From positions 310,001 through 374,000 of the forward strand of contig CALBDS010000001.1 of NCBI GenBank assembly GCA_937927415.1: a stretch of 64,000 bases of DNA, in the 5' to 3' direction. Below are positions 1-8,560 of this stretch, piece after piece. How positions within the stretch are numbered: position 1 is the first letter of the stretch; every line of letters starts with the position of its first letter. The position numbers and the translations under genes were made by a program. The notes under the pieces were generated by a model. It made no database searches and was not told where the DNA came from. It saw only the letters and a list, made by a program, of their open reading frames with translations. Source of the DNA: an uncultured Rhodospirillaceae bacterium. Its GTDB lineage: Bacteria > Pseudomonadota > Alphaproteobacteria > Azospirillales > Azospirillaceae.

Positions 1-209
1 CGGCCGACCTCGGCATAGCTGGTGCGGGCGCCGAGAAACTCTAGGCACGGGCGCGGCCCGAACCGTTCCACCGCATCGGCGAACAGCGCGTTCAGCGAGC
101 GCGGGTGCAGCGGCAGGTTCCAGTCGATGCCCGCCGGATAAGCCGCCAGCCAGGGCCGCGGCGTGTCGGGTGACGACGAGAGGCATGATGCGGGCGTCGG
201 CATCGTCAT
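1..209 (-). CDS. Long-chain fatty acyl-CoA ligase, N-terminal part (runs off the window)
   Basis: Only the first 69 codons are inside the window. The translated segment (PWLAAYPAGIDWNLP, then RPCLEFLGARTSYAEVG) has the typical opening of FadD-like AMP-binding enzymes, where a PW-x-YP stretch precedes the flG-x-x-TYaE region. Such enzymes activate fatty acids with ATP and CoA for beta-oxidation or lipid synthesis. The ATG at 209 follows a GGAGGAG ribosome site five bases upstream; a second ATG lies two codons in. The catalytic core cannot be seen, so substrate range is unknown. The promoter region shared with the divergent SCP2-domain gene holds a TTGACGTAAACGTAA palindrome-like site. FadD family membership is likely; the exact enzyme is inferred from the N-terminus only. 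Confidence 0.7.
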   Translation of the reverse strand, partial: MTMPTPASCLSSSPDTPRPWLAAYPAGIDWNLPLHPRSLNALFADAVERFGPRPCLEFLGARTSYAEVG

Positions 210-292
210 GGCGTCTCCTCCACAAAGACCGGGGCTGGTTCCGGGCAGGGCCGCTTGCGCGCGGCCCTTGCGTCCGCCCCATTCGTTATGCC

Positions 293-322
293 GTTGACGT
301 AAACGTAATGCATCCCTATTGT
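293..322 (+). promoter_or_regulatory. Sigma70-like promoter overlapping a LiuR-type palindromic operator
   Basis: TTGACG (294-299), a 17-base spacer and TATTGT (317-322) give a good housekeeping promoter 39 bases before the SCP2-domain ATG. The -35 box is part of TTGACGTAAACGTAA (294-308), a near-palindrome of the TTTACGTAAACGTAAA type associated with MerR-family LiuR regulators of branched-chain amino acid and fatty acid catabolism. It lies between an acyl-CoA ligase gene and an SCP2-domain gene, so a fatty-acid-responsive role fits. The match to LiuR is from memory of the motif. Confidence 0.45.
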
Positions 323-360
323 CAAGCCGTGATCGTCACAAATCTTTCGGAGCAAGAACC

Positions 361-663
361 ATGGTGGACGAGCTGTTTCAGACGCTGAGCGGCCGGGCGG
401 CCCACTTCCGCAGTCTGAACGCGCGGGTGAAATTCGTGCTGGGCGGCCCCGGCGACACCATTCTGGTGGATGCCCGCAGCACGCCCGTGACGGTGGAACG
501 CACCGATGGCGACGCCGATTGCGCCATCCGCCTGACCCCGGAAAACCTGAAACGCCTGATGAACGGCAAGATGGACCCGGTGCTGGCCTTTACCCTGGGC
601 AAGCTGAAGGTGGACGGCTCCAAGGGGCTGGCGATGAAGCTGGCCTCGCTTTTGGAGGATTGA
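361..663 (+). CDS. SCP2 sterol-binding domain protein
   Basis: A 100-residue protein made of a single SCP2-type lipid-binding domain: an N-terminal helix (ELFQTLSGRAAHFRSL), beta strands with the DTILVDA turn, the DCAIRLTPENLKRLMNGKMDP segment and the closing GKLKVDGSKGLAMKLASLL helix typical of the family. Such domains bind acyl chains or other hydrophobic ligands in the cytoplasm. The ATG at 361 is preferred over an upstream in-frame ATG at 319 because GGAG stands nine bases before it and the promoter-like site lies between them. It is divergent from the acyl-CoA ligase gene and may share its regulation. The ligand is unknown. Confidence 0.85.
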   Translation: MVDELFQTLSGRAAHFRSLNARVKFVLGGPGDTILVDARSTPVTVERTDGDADCAIRLTPENLKRLMNGKMDPVLAFTLGKLKVDGSKGLAMKLASLLED

Positions 664-730
664 GGCGGTCCGGCCCCGCTGGACGGGCCTTTCACACCAA
701 GAAAACCAACAGAACGGGAGGAATGCCGCC

Positions 731-1408
731 ATGAACAGACGGCAAGGCACGGCGCGCGGCTGGCGCGCGCTCATGGGTGCGGGTGCGGTTGCGCTGGGGC
801 TGGCCGTCGTCGCCCCGGCGGTGGACGCGGCGGCGGCGGATGCCCCCCGCACCGACCGCTACACCATTTTGAAGGACGGCGACCCCATCGGCAGCGAGGA
901 CATCCGCTTCGAGCCGCAGGGCGATGCCCTGAAAGTGTCGGTCACCACCACCACGCGGGTGAAGGTGCTGTTCGTCAATTTCCGCTACGACCACAAACGA
1001 GACGAGGTGTGGCGCGGCGGCAAGCTGGAATCGGTCAGCGCCACCACCGATGACGACGGCACACCCCACACCCTGTCCATGGCGCGGGGCAAGGACGGCG
1101 CCTATACCCTGACCGTGGACGGCAAGACCAGCGCCCTGCCCGCCGACAGCCTGCCGCTGACCTTGTGGACGCGCGATGTGCTGAAACGCCCGGTGCTGCT
1201 GAGCGTCATCGACGGTCACCCCTATCAGGTGCGCACCGATTCGGTGGGCAACGAGACGGTGACCACCGCCGGGGGCCAGGCCATCCCCACTCAGCACCAC
1301 CGCATCAGCGGCGACGTGGACCGCGACCTGTGGTTCGCCGCCGACGGCAGGCTGGTCAAGACCCAGTTCAAGCGCAGCGGCTACGACATCGTGTACCTGC
1401 TGAAATAA
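731..1408 (+). CDS. Secreted DUF6134 family protein
   Basis: A 225-residue protein with an N-terminal signal peptide (arginines, then ALMGAGAVALGLAVVAPA, cleavage near residue 35). The mature part is rich in beta strands and begins YTILKDGDPIGSEDIRF, then has a YDHKRDEVWRGGKLESV block and a TTDDDGTPH turn. This pattern matches DUF6134, a predicted periplasmic family of unknown function related in style to DUF3108. A GGGAGG site precedes the ATG. It follows the SCP2-domain gene by 67 bases on the same strand and could be co-transcribed. No catalytic residues can be assigned. Confidence 0.7.
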   Translation: MNRRQGTARGWRALMGAGAVALGLAVVAPAVDAAAADAPRTDRYTILKDGDPIGSEDIRFEPQGDALKVSVTTTTRVKVLFVNFRYDHKRDEVWRGGKLESVSATTDDDGTPHTLSMARGKDGAYTLTVDGKTSALPADSLPLTLWTRDVLKRPVLLSVIDGHPYQVRTDSVGNETVTTAGGQAIPTQHHRISGDVDRDLWFAADGRLVKTQFKRSGYDIVYLLK

Positions 1409-1414
1409 TCATCC

Positions 1415-3103
1415 TCAGCCGTTGCGGACCCGATCCACGAAGTCCTGCACGATGCGGCGCAGCTTCGTGGATTCGGCGGCAAGCTCCCGCGCCGCCCCCA
1501 GCACGGTGCCCGACGCCTGTCCGGTCTGCTGAACGGATGCGGTGACGCCGGCGATGGTGTCGGAAACCTGCTGGGTGCCGCGTGCGGCCTCTTCGATGTT
1601 GCGGGCGATTTCCTGGGTGGCGGCGGACTGTTCCTCCACCGCCGAGGCGATGGCGGTGGAGATCTCGTCAATGCTGCCAATGGTCTTGGACACGTGGAGG
1701 ATCGCCTCCACCGCCCGGCCGGTTTCGGCCTGAACCGAGGAAATCTGCTGGGAAATCTCGTCGGTCGCCTTGGCCGTCTGGTCGGCAAGGCTCTTGACCT
1801 CGCCGGCCACGACGGCGAAGCCCTTGCCGGCCTCGCCCGCGCGCGCCGCCTCGATGGTGGCGTTGAGCGCCAGCAGGTTGGTCTGCGCGGCGATGCCGTT
1901 GATGAGGGTAATGACCTCGCCGATCCGCCCGGCGACCTTGGCCAGACCCTGGACGATGCCGTTGGCCTGCGCGGCCTCGGTCACGGCGTTGCGGGCAATG
2001 CGGGCCGATTCCCCCACCTGACGACCGATTTCCACCACCGAACTGGACAACTCCTCCGTGGCCGCGGCCACGGTCTGCACGTTCATGGCGGCGTGCTTGG
2101 ACGCATCGGCGACGGTTGCGGCCTGGGCCGCGGCCTGGGTGGACATGGACGCCAAGGTCTGCGCCGTCTGCTCCATATCCCCCGACGCCCCGGCCAGGGA
2201 ATCGACGACGGCGGAGACACCGTTTTCGAACGCGCCGGCCAGTTGCTGCATCTCCGCCCGGTGTTCAGCCTCGGCCCGGCGTTTGATGTCCGCCGCCTCC
2301 CCCTCCATGCGCTTCTTGTCGATGGCGTTGCGCTTGAACACCTCCACCGAGCGGGCGATGCCGCCGATTTCGTCCCGGCGGTCCTGGCCGGTGATCTCCA
2401 CCCCGGTATCGTCCCGCGCCAGCCGCTCCATGACGGCGATGATCCGGTTGATGGGCTGCGACACCGAGCGGCCGATCAGAAACGACAGAACCGCCCCCAG
2501 CGTCAGCCCGACAAGAACCAGCCCGACGCTGATGGAGCGGTCGGCGGCATAAGCCGCCTCCCCCGCCTCGAACAGGAATTGGGCTTCCCGGCTCTGATGG
2601 TCGAGAAGATTGCGCAACGGTGTGGCCGCCTCGCGGAAGCGCGCCGTTCCCTTGCTCCCCAACAGATCGGCCGGAACCGCCGACGCCCCGCCCGCGGCGA
2701 TCCGGCCCCATTGGTCCAGCAGGAACCCCTGGTAGCTCTTCAGCCCGGCGGTGAACGTGTCGGCGATCGCGCGCTCTTCCTGCGACAGGGGGCTGGCCCT
2801 GTACCGCTGCCAATTCCGGTCCAGGTCGGCCATCTGGGCATCGAATTCCGCCCGGATGGCCGCCACCTTGGCGGCATCGGTTTCCCCCGCGGCACTCAAC
2901 ACCCGGATCCGGACCCGGTGCAGCGCATCCACCGTTCCCGCCAGTTCGATCAACGCCGTGGTCGTGTCCTGGGAAACCGTCCGGAAGCCTTCGTGCATCC
3001 GGCTCATTCCCCTCAGCCCGAAGCCGCTGGTCGCGGCAAGGATGGCAAGCATCAGGCAGGTCAGCACCGCCAGCTTGCGCCCAATGGTCCAGCCCAACAC
3101 CAT
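1415..3103 (-). CDS. Methyl-accepting chemotaxis protein
   Basis: A 562-residue chemoreceptor. TM1 is at about residues 9-30 and is followed by a roughly 155-residue periplasmic four-helix-type sensor (EGFRTVSQDTTTALIELAG onward). TM2 is at about 189-210, then a HAMP domain (RSVSQPINRIIAVMERLARDD) and a long coiled-coil signalling domain whose hairpin tip carries the conserved GKGFAVVAGEVKSLADQT. It would dimerise in the inner membrane and signal to CheA/CheW. The ATG at 3103 has an AAGGAAG ribosome site; the longer frame upstream lacks one and would spoil TM1. No C-terminal CheR-binding pentapeptide is seen. The gene is convergent with the DUF6134 gene, six bases apart. The ligand is unknown. 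Confidence 0.93.
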   Translation of the reverse strand: MVLGWTIGRKLAVLTCLMLAILAATSGFGLRGMSRMHEGFRTVSQDTTTALIELAGTVDALHRVRIRVLSAAGETDAAKVAAIRAEFDAQMADLDRNWQRYRASPLSQEERAIADTFTAGLKSYQGFLLDQWGRIAAGGASAVPADLLGSKGTARFREAATPLRNLLDHQSREAQFLFEAGEAAYAADRSISVGLVLVGLTLGAVLSFLIGRSVSQPINRIIAVMERLARDDTGVEITGQDRRDEIGGIARSVEVFKRNAIDKKRMEGEAADIKRRAEAEHRAEMQQLAGAFENGVSAVVDSLAGASGDMEQTAQTLASMSTQAAAQAATVADASKHAAMNVQTVAAATEELSSSVVEIGRQVGESARIARNAVTEAAQANGIVQGLAKVAGRIGEVITLINGIAAQTNLLALNATIEAARAGEAGKGFAVVAGEVKSLADQTAKATDEISQQISSVQAETGRAVEAILHVSKTIGSIDEISTAIASAVEEQSAATQEIARNIEEAARGTQQVSDTIAGVTASVQQTGQASGTVLGAARELAAESTKLRRIVQDFVDRVRNG

Positions 3104-3538
3104 CGTGATCTTCCTTTTGGACGTGGCGCTCCTGGCATGCCCGATCCCGAACCTGCCGATCCTACTCCCTCTTATGGTATCGCGTCTTTCACAGCCACAA
3201 GGAATTGAAACGTCATTCACAAAAATCAATGCGGTTGAAAAGAAATTGCATTACACATCAAAGAAAATCTATTCACATAAAGCCTCATGAATTTCGATCC
3301 AAGCCTTAATAATTTTCTAACTTAATTGCTACGCACCAGAAAAATAATAGTATTAATCAATATAATTAAATAAATATTTTGAATAACAAAAAAACAGGTG
3401 AAAGAAATATTATTCAAGCCCAAATCAGTCCGGCACCCGCGGCATCCACCCAGCGGCCGAAAACGATAAACGGTTGCCCCTGTCAACGATGCGGGGCACT
3501 GTGACTGAAATCGTTGCCTCTGTGCCGGAGCCATCGTC
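3104..3538. other. AT-rich intergenic region between divergent chemoreceptor and metal exporter genes
   Basis: There is no credible gene here. About 3180-3420 is strikingly AT-rich for this genome, with runs of A and T. Closer to the exporter, CAACGAT (3484-3490) and ATCGTTG (3510-3516) form a 7-base inverted repeat just ahead of its ribosome site, a candidate operator or leader hairpin. Promoters for both flanking genes presumably lie here, but none stands out. Confidence 0.6.
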
Positions 3539-4537
3539 ATGCACACCCAATCCATCACCCCTTGGACCCATGACCACAGCTTTGGCCAGGATTCCCGCCG
3601 CCCTGCCGAACGGCGGGCGTTTCTGGTGATGGTGGTCACGGCCCTGATGATGGTCGGGGAAATCGTGGCCGGGATGGCGTTCGGCTCCATGGCGCTGCTG
3701 GCCGATGGCATCCACATGGCGACCCACGCCGGGGCGCTGGCGTTGACCGCCTATGCCTATGCCTATGCCCGAACCCGCGCCAACGACCGGCGCTTCAGTT
3801 TCGGCACCGGCAAGGTCAACGCCCTGGCGGGTTTCACCAACGCGGTGTTGCTGGCGGTGGTGGCGCTCATCATGGCGGTGGAGTCGGTGGAACGGCTGGT
3901 CGATCCGCGCCCCATCGACTTCGGCCCTGCGATCGCCATCGCCGTGCTGGGACTGGTGGTCAATCTGGTCTGCGCCTTCCTGCTCATCGGCGGACACGAG
4001 CACGGTCATGACCACGATCATGGGCATCACCACGATCATGCCCATCACAGCCACGACACCGACCACCACGGGCACCATCACCACGGCCATGAAGAGGATG
4101 TCAACCTCACGTCGGCGATCATGCATGTGGTGGCCGACGCCCTGACCTCGGTGCTGGCGATTGCCGCCCTGCTGGCCGGTCTTTACCTGGGCTGGAACTG
4201 GCTGGACCCGCTGATGGGGGTGCTGGGGGCCGCGCTGGTGGGGCGCTGGGCCTATGGGCTGATCGGCGGTTCGGCACGGGTGCTGCTGGATTTCCAGGCC
4301 CCGGCCCATTACGCCGACAGCGTGCGGGCGGCACTGGAAACCGATGGGGATGCGCGGGTGGCCGATCTGCACATCTGGTCTGTGGGGCCGGGGCTGTACA
4401 CCCTGGTGGCTTCGGTGGTGGCTCACGCCCCGCTGCCCCCGGATGCCTACAAGGCCCGGCTGCCCGACGGCCTTGCCATCGTCCACCCGATCATCGAAGT
4501 GCGCCGCTGCCCCGACTGCCGATGCTCAACCGATTGA
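3539..4537 (+). CDS. dmeF: Cation diffusion facilitator, DmeF-like Co/Ni efflux transporter
   Basis: A 332-residue CDF transporter. Cation/proton antiporters of this family export divalent metals across the inner membrane. The N-terminus HTQSITPWTHDHSFGQ is typical of DmeF proteins. TM segments include VVTALMMVGEIVAGMAFGSM with the metal-site ADGIHMATH, FTNAVLLAVVALIMAVESVERL, and a later SAIMHVVADALTSVLAI holding the second HxxxD pair. Between TM4 and TM5 (about 150-185) is a very His-rich loop of HDH/HH repeats. The C-terminal domain ends with a short Cys cluster (RRCPDCRCS). No DmeR/RcnR-type repressor gene is adjacent. The Co/Ni preference is inferred from the N-terminus and His-rich loop. 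Confidence 0.88.
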   Translation: MHTQSITPWTHDHSFGQDSRRPAERRAFLVMVVTALMMVGEIVAGMAFGSMALLADGIHMATHAGALALTAYAYAYARTRANDRRFSFGTGKVNALAGFTNAVLLAVVALIMAVESVERLVDPRPIDFGPAIAIAVLGLVVNLVCAFLLIGGHEHGHDHDHGHHHDHAHHSHDTDHHGHHHHGHEEDVNLTSAIMHVVADALTSVLAIAALLAGLYLGWNWLDPLMGVLGAALVGRWAYGLIGGSARVLLDFQAPAHYADSVRAALETDGDARVADLHIWSVGPGLYTLVASVVAHAPLPPDAYKARLPDGLAIVHPIIEVRRCPDCRCSTD

Positions 4538-4564
4538 TTCCGGCACACACGAACCAGCGGACGG

Positions 4565-6874
4565 TCAACCGGGAAGGCAGCGGGGAAAGCGCAGGGTAAA
4601 GGTGGTTCCCTGCCCCGGCGCACTGGTCAGGGCGATGCGCCCCTGCAATGTCCGCGTGGCGATATTGTAGATAATATTCAGCCCCAGCCCGCTGCCACCC
4701 GCCCCGCGGTTGGTGGTGAAGAAAGGTTCGAACACCTTGTTCTGCAGCGCCTGCGGGATGCCGCGGCCGTCGTCGGCGTAACGCAGGATGATGTCGTCAT
4801 CCCCATCGGGCAGGACCGTGATCGACAGGTGCCCCTTCTGCCCCGGCTCATAGGCGTGGATCAGCGAATTCATGATGAAGTTGGTCAGGATCTGGCTGAG
4901 GGCGCCGGGATAACTGTCCAGCACCAGATCGGGCGGGCAATCCACGGTGATGACGTGGCAGGCCCGTTTCAGCCGGACGCCGAGGCTGCGCAGCACCTCC
5001 TGAACATAGTCGGCCAGATTGAAGACGCGCCGTTCCTCGCTGGCCTGATCCACCGCCATCTGCTTGAAGCTCTGGATCAGTTGGGCGGCGCGGTCGATGT
5101 TCATCATCATAAGCTGCGACGCCTCCTCCGCGGTATCGAGATAGTCGGCGAAGTCGGGGCGGCGGACCTGATTGGCGGCGAAAGCCCGGCGGATGGTTTC
5201 CGTCCGCTCGGCCAGCAGAGATGCGCCGGTCAAAGCGATGCCGATCGGGGTGTTGATCTCGTGCGCAACACCGGCCACCAGCGCCCCCAGGGCTGCCATC
5301 TTTTCCGACTGGATCAGGTGGGCCTGGGCGTCCTTCAGGCTTTTCAGAGCCTCTTCCGCCTGTTCCCGGGCGATGCGGGCGGTGTCCTCGGCCCGGATCC
5401 GCTCGGTGATGTCGGTGTGCGATCCGATCAGCTTGACCGTCTGCCCGCCGTCATCGGCCACCTTGATGGTGCGGGAATAGAGATAGACCGTGTGCCCGTC
5501 CCTGTGGCGGAACCGCTGGACGAGCTGGCAATCCTCGATCAGCCCGGCGGCGAAATCGGCGGCGGCGCGCAGGGAGACGTCGCGGTCTTCCGGCAGGATC
5601 AGTTCGGCCCAGCGTTCGATGGTGTTGACCGCCTCGTCCTCGCCATAGCCCAGCAACGACCACCATTGGGGCGAGAACCACACCTCCCCGTTCTTGAGAT
5701 CCCATTGGGAAATGCCGTCGCGGGCGGCGCGGATCGCCTGTTCGAACAGGGCGCGGCTGTCGCGCAGTTCGCGTTCCGCCCTTTTGTGGCTGGTGATGTC
5801 GGTGCAGGTGATGACACAGCCGCCGTCAGGCAAGGCACGGGCGGCGGTTTCCATCACCCGCCCGTCGGAAGCACGGGGTTCAAACAGTTCAAACAGCAAG
5901 GACGCCCCGTCCTCCAACCCCGGCCCCAGCAGCGCGCGCACGTCATCGGGTGCGAAACCACTTTGCGCCGTCACGGTTTCCGCCAGCGTCGGCAGCGGCA
6001 TACCGAAGACGACGCCCTTGGACGGCAGACCCAGAAGGTCGAGCACCCGCCCATTCCACGCCGTCAGCCGCCGGTCGCGGTCAAAGGCCAGCACCCCCTG
6101 GCTCAACCCTTCCAGCACCGCCTGGGACTGTCGCCACTGGGCGGCCAGGTCCTTTTCCATGCGGCGGCGCTCGGTCAGGTCGGTGATGCACACCAGCAGC
6201 GCCTGCTCGCCGCAATAGGCCAACTGGCGGGCCGACAGCATCACCCACGCCTCCCGCCCGCCGCGGCTGCGCACCTGGGTTTCGAAACCGTCGAACTGTC
6301 CGCCCCCGGCCTTCAGCCGGTCCACCAGCCGCATCCGCTCTTCCGGGTCGGAATAGAATTGCCAGGTGGTGACCCGCCCCACCGCTTCGGCCAGCGGGAT
6401 CCCGAACATCGCCGCGGCCGGCTGGTTGCCCGCCAGCACCAACCCGTCCGACAGGCGTGACACCACCAGGGGAAAGGCGATGGACTCCAAAATCACCCCT
6501 TGCGCGGTTTCCAAGGCCGGGCCGGGGCGGTGTCTGGGGTCGGAGCAAAAGGCCGAGGTGCACAGCGCCCCCGACGGCAGAGGCACCGCCGTCAACAGGG
6601 TTTCCCCGCCTTCACCGGCAGCCAGGGCCAGGGCGACACCGCCCGATGCCAGACGCGCGCCGTACAGAACCACGGTTTCCCCGGCCAACAGCGCCGCCAG
6701 GGCATCGACAGCCGCCATGCGGCGCCCCGGATCCTGTTCCACCAGGGTCAGGACATCGGCCAGAGCCATGCCCGGGCACAGGCGGTCCCCGCCCCCCAAA
6801 GCCGCCCCGAAATCCGGGTTTGCCCAGACCAGACAGCCGTCGCCGTCAAAGCGGGCCAATCCGGCAAACGCCAT
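4565..6874 (-). CDS. Multi-PAS sensor histidine kinase
   Basis: A 769-residue soluble-looking kinase. A degenerate PAS-like segment comes first (about 1-100), then PAS domains at about 120-235, 245-355 and 365-490 (the last is PAS_3-like, with EVWFSPQWWSLLGY). The dimerisation helix carries H-box VAHEINTPIG and the ATPase domain has the N-box NFIMNSLIHAY, G1 DDGRGIP and G2 GGSGLGLN. No transmembrane segment or receiver domain is visible, so it should sense a cytoplasmic signal and phosphorylate an unlinked response regulator. The ATG at 6874 follows AAGGGATGA; an in-frame GTG 30 bases upstream is less likely. No partner gene lies next to it. Confidence 0.9.
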   Translation of the reverse strand: MAFAGLARFDGDGCLVWANPDFGAALGGGDRLCPGMALADVLTLVEQDPGRRMAAVDALAALLAGETVVLYGARLASGGVALALAAGEGGETLLTAVPLPSGALCTSAFCSDPRHRPGPALETAQGVILESIAFPLVVSRLSDGLVLAGNQPAAAMFGIPLAEAVGRVTTWQFYSDPEERMRLVDRLKAGGGQFDGFETQVRSRGGREAWVMLSARQLAYCGEQALLVCITDLTERRRMEKDLAAQWRQSQAVLEGLSQGVLAFDRDRRLTAWNGRVLDLLGLPSKGVVFGMPLPTLAETVTAQSGFAPDDVRALLGPGLEDGASLLFELFEPRASDGRVMETAARALPDGGCVITCTDITSHKRAERELRDSRALFEQAIRAARDGISQWDLKNGEVWFSPQWWSLLGYGEDEAVNTIERWAELILPEDRDVSLRAAADFAAGLIEDCQLVQRFRHRDGHTVYLYSRTIKVADDGGQTVKLIGSHTDITERIRAEDTARIAREQAEEALKSLKDAQAHLIQSEKMAALGALVAGVAHEINTPIGIALTGASLLAERTETIRRAFAANQVRRPDFADYLDTAEEASQLMMMNIDRAAQLIQSFKQMAVDQASEERRVFNLADYVQEVLRSLGVRLKRACHVITVDCPPDLVLDSYPGALSQILTNFIMNSLIHAYEPGQKGHLSITVLPDGDDDIILRYADDGRGIPQALQNKVFEPFFTTNRGAGGSGLGLNIIYNIATRTLQGRIALTSAPGQGTTFTLRFPRCLPG

Positions 6875-7016
6875 GCCTTCATCCCTTTCCCTGCCGCCCG
6901 GCACCGAAAGGCGCGGTGCTTAACCATTCCAGTGTTAAAAAGATCACCATCACCCCACAATGCCTCGTGTAAGGGGTGCCCAAAAAAATCCCAGAGGATA
7001 ATAAGGATGAGGCCCT

Positions 7017-7442
7017 ATGGCTGATGCCGCCGCCTATGCCGGGCTGTTCCTGCTGTCTTTCGTGGCGGCCACGCTGCTGCCTGCCCAATCGGAACTGGCC
7101 ATCGGCACCCTGCACCACGCGGGCGGGTATCCGGCACTTCCCCTGCTGCTGGCGGCAACGGTGGGCAATGTCCTGGGATCACTGGTGAATTGGTGGTTGG
7201 GGCGCTTTCTCGTCCATTTTCAGGACCGGCGCTGGTTCCCCGTCAGCCCGGCCCAAATGGAACGGGCCACCCGCTGGTTTCAACGGTTCGGCACATGGTC
7301 GCTGTTGCTGGCGTGGCTGCCCGTCGTCGGTGATCCGTTGACCCTGGTGGCCGGGGTGCTGCGGGTGCCGCTGCCGTGGTTCGTGCTGCTGGTCACCGTG
7401 GGCAAGGCGGCCCGCTACGCCGCCATCCTTGGCGCCGTGTGA
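7017..7442 (+). CDS. YqaA-family (DedA/VTT-like) membrane protein
   Basis: A 141-residue integral membrane protein with about four hydrophobic segments (AGLFLLSFVAATLLP, LPLLLAATVGNVLGSLVNWWLG, SLLLAWLPVVGDPLTLVAGVL, WFVLLVTVGKAARYAAIL). The G-N-x-x-G-x-x-x-x-Y/W-x-x-G region and the P-x-x-G-D-P turn are the hallmarks of the YqaA/SNARE-associated group, small relatives of the DedA proteins. DedA relatives have been linked to lipid scrambling and membrane homeostasis; the role here is unknown. The ribosome site AGGATGAGG precedes the ATG. It is convergent with the merR gene, ten bases apart. Confidence 0.8.
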   Translation: MADAAAYAGLFLLSFVAATLLPAQSELAIGTLHHAGGYPALPLLLAATVGNVLGSLVNWWLGRFLVHFQDRRWFPVSPAQMERATRWFQRFGTWSLLLAWLPVVGDPLTLVAGVLRVPLPWFVLLVTVGKAARYAAILGAV

Positions 7443-7452
7443 CCCTGCCCCA

Positions 7453-8043
7453 TCAATACAGGGTGTTCAGCAGGGTTTTCATGGCCCTCAACTCGTCCAG
7501 CAGCTCTTCCAACTCCCGCCGGACGGCGGGTGCTATGGCGGGCGGCGGAGGAGGTGGCGGCGCCAACTCCACAAACACGGCATCCACCGTCACCGAATCC
7601 GTCATCACCGTATCCGCCACCACCGTATCCGGTGTCACGGGTTCCATTCCTGGCGAATCCGCTGCTGTCAAATCCGGCGTCGGCTCTTCCGGCTGGCTGC
7701 CGGTATCGTCGTCCGATGGCGTGCCAATGGCGGCAATCTCCTCCGCCCCGTCACCGGCCAGATCCTCGGTGCTGAGAGCCAAAAGATCGGAACGGTGCTC
7801 CCGCAACAGCCGCTGAACCCCGCGGATGGTGTAGCCGTCCTTATAAAGCAGGCGTTGGATGACCCGCAGAAGCTCGACATCTTCCGGGCGGTAATAACGC
7901 CGCCCGCCACCCCGTTTCAGGGGACGGATCTGCGGAAAGCGCGTTTCCCAGAATCGCAGGACGTGCTGCGGAACATTCAGTTCCGCGGCAACTTCGCTGA
8001 TGGTGCGGAAGGCCGTAGCCGATTTCACCTGCCTGGATCCCAT
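7453..8043 (-). CDS. MerR family transcriptional regulator at the end of the plsX-fabH-ihfA cluster
   Basis: A 196-residue protein. The N-terminal winged helix (FRTISEVAAELNVPQHVLRFWETRFPQI, then GGGRRYYRPEDVELL) is a clear MerR DNA-binding domain. The middle region (DGYTIRGVQRLLREH) is the expected helix, and the rest is acidic and proline-rich, without metal-binding cysteines. This gene follows ihfA in many alphaproteobacteria and may regulate lipid synthesis genes, but its effector is unknown. The ATG at 8043 has GGAAG before it; the longer frame opens with a GTG lacking such a site. It lies 63 bases after ihfA on the same strand. Confidence 0.88.
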   Translation of the reverse strand: MGSRQVKSATAFRTISEVAAELNVPQHVLRFWETRFPQIRPLKRGGGRRYYRPEDVELLRVIQRLLYKDGYTIRGVQRLLREHRSDLLALSTEDLAGDGAEEIAAIGTPSDDDTGSQPEEPTPDLTAADSPGMEPVTPDTVVADTVMTDSVTVDAVFVELAPPPPPPPAIAPAVRRELEELLDELRAMKTLLNTLY

Positions 8044-8106
8044 CGAACGCTTCCGGTTCCTGTCTGATCGCACCGGGGCGCCCGGTTGAAAAGGAAATCC
8101 CCCCGC

Positions 8107-8451
8107 TTACACGGGGGCTTTGGATTCGGTGGCGATGGTTTCCGGATCCACGTCGGCCAACCCTTCGTTGATCCGATGTTTCAGCACATGGCTGGCCCGG
8201 AACACCAGAACCCGGCGTGGCAGAATCGGCACTTCTTCCCCGGTTTTGGGGTTGCGGCCGACACGTTCGCCCTTTTGCCGCACCTGAAAGCTGCCAAAGG
8301 ACGATATCTTGACCATTTCGCCGCGCGCCAGGGCGTCGGCCACTTCATCCAGAACGGATTCGACAAGATCCGCGGATTCGTTGCGCGACAGCCCTACCTC
8401 CTGGTAGACGGCTTCGCTCAACTGTGCGCGGGTAACGGTGTTGCTGACCAT
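8107..8451 (-). CDS. ihfA: Integration host factor subunit alpha
   Basis: A 114-residue HU/IHF-family protein. It has TRAQLSEAVYQEVGLSR at the N-terminus, the ISSFGSFQVRQK strand, and the beta-arm with GRNPKTGEEVPILPRRVLVFRAS, where the Pro that intercalates into DNA sits. With IHF-beta it bends DNA at specific sites, supporting sigma54 promoters, recombination and replication. A strong GGGGAGGAG site precedes the ATG. The extra C-terminal tail (about 12 residues) is common in alphaproteobacteria. It lies 109 bases after fabH in the conserved plsX-fabH-ihfA-merR order. Confidence 0.95.
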   Translation of the reverse strand: MVSNTVTRAQLSEAVYQEVGLSRNESADLVESVLDEVADALARGEMVKISSFGSFQVRQKGERVGRNPKTGEEVPILPRRVLVFRASHVLKHRINEGLADVDPETIATESKAPV

Positions 8452-8560
8452 CGGACTCCTCCCCCGAGAAGCATGAGAGGAACGGTAATGTGCTCCGATA
8501 AGCCCGTCAATTCAAAAGGTTGCGCGACCTTGCGTGCGACAATCCGGCACCGCACACGCT

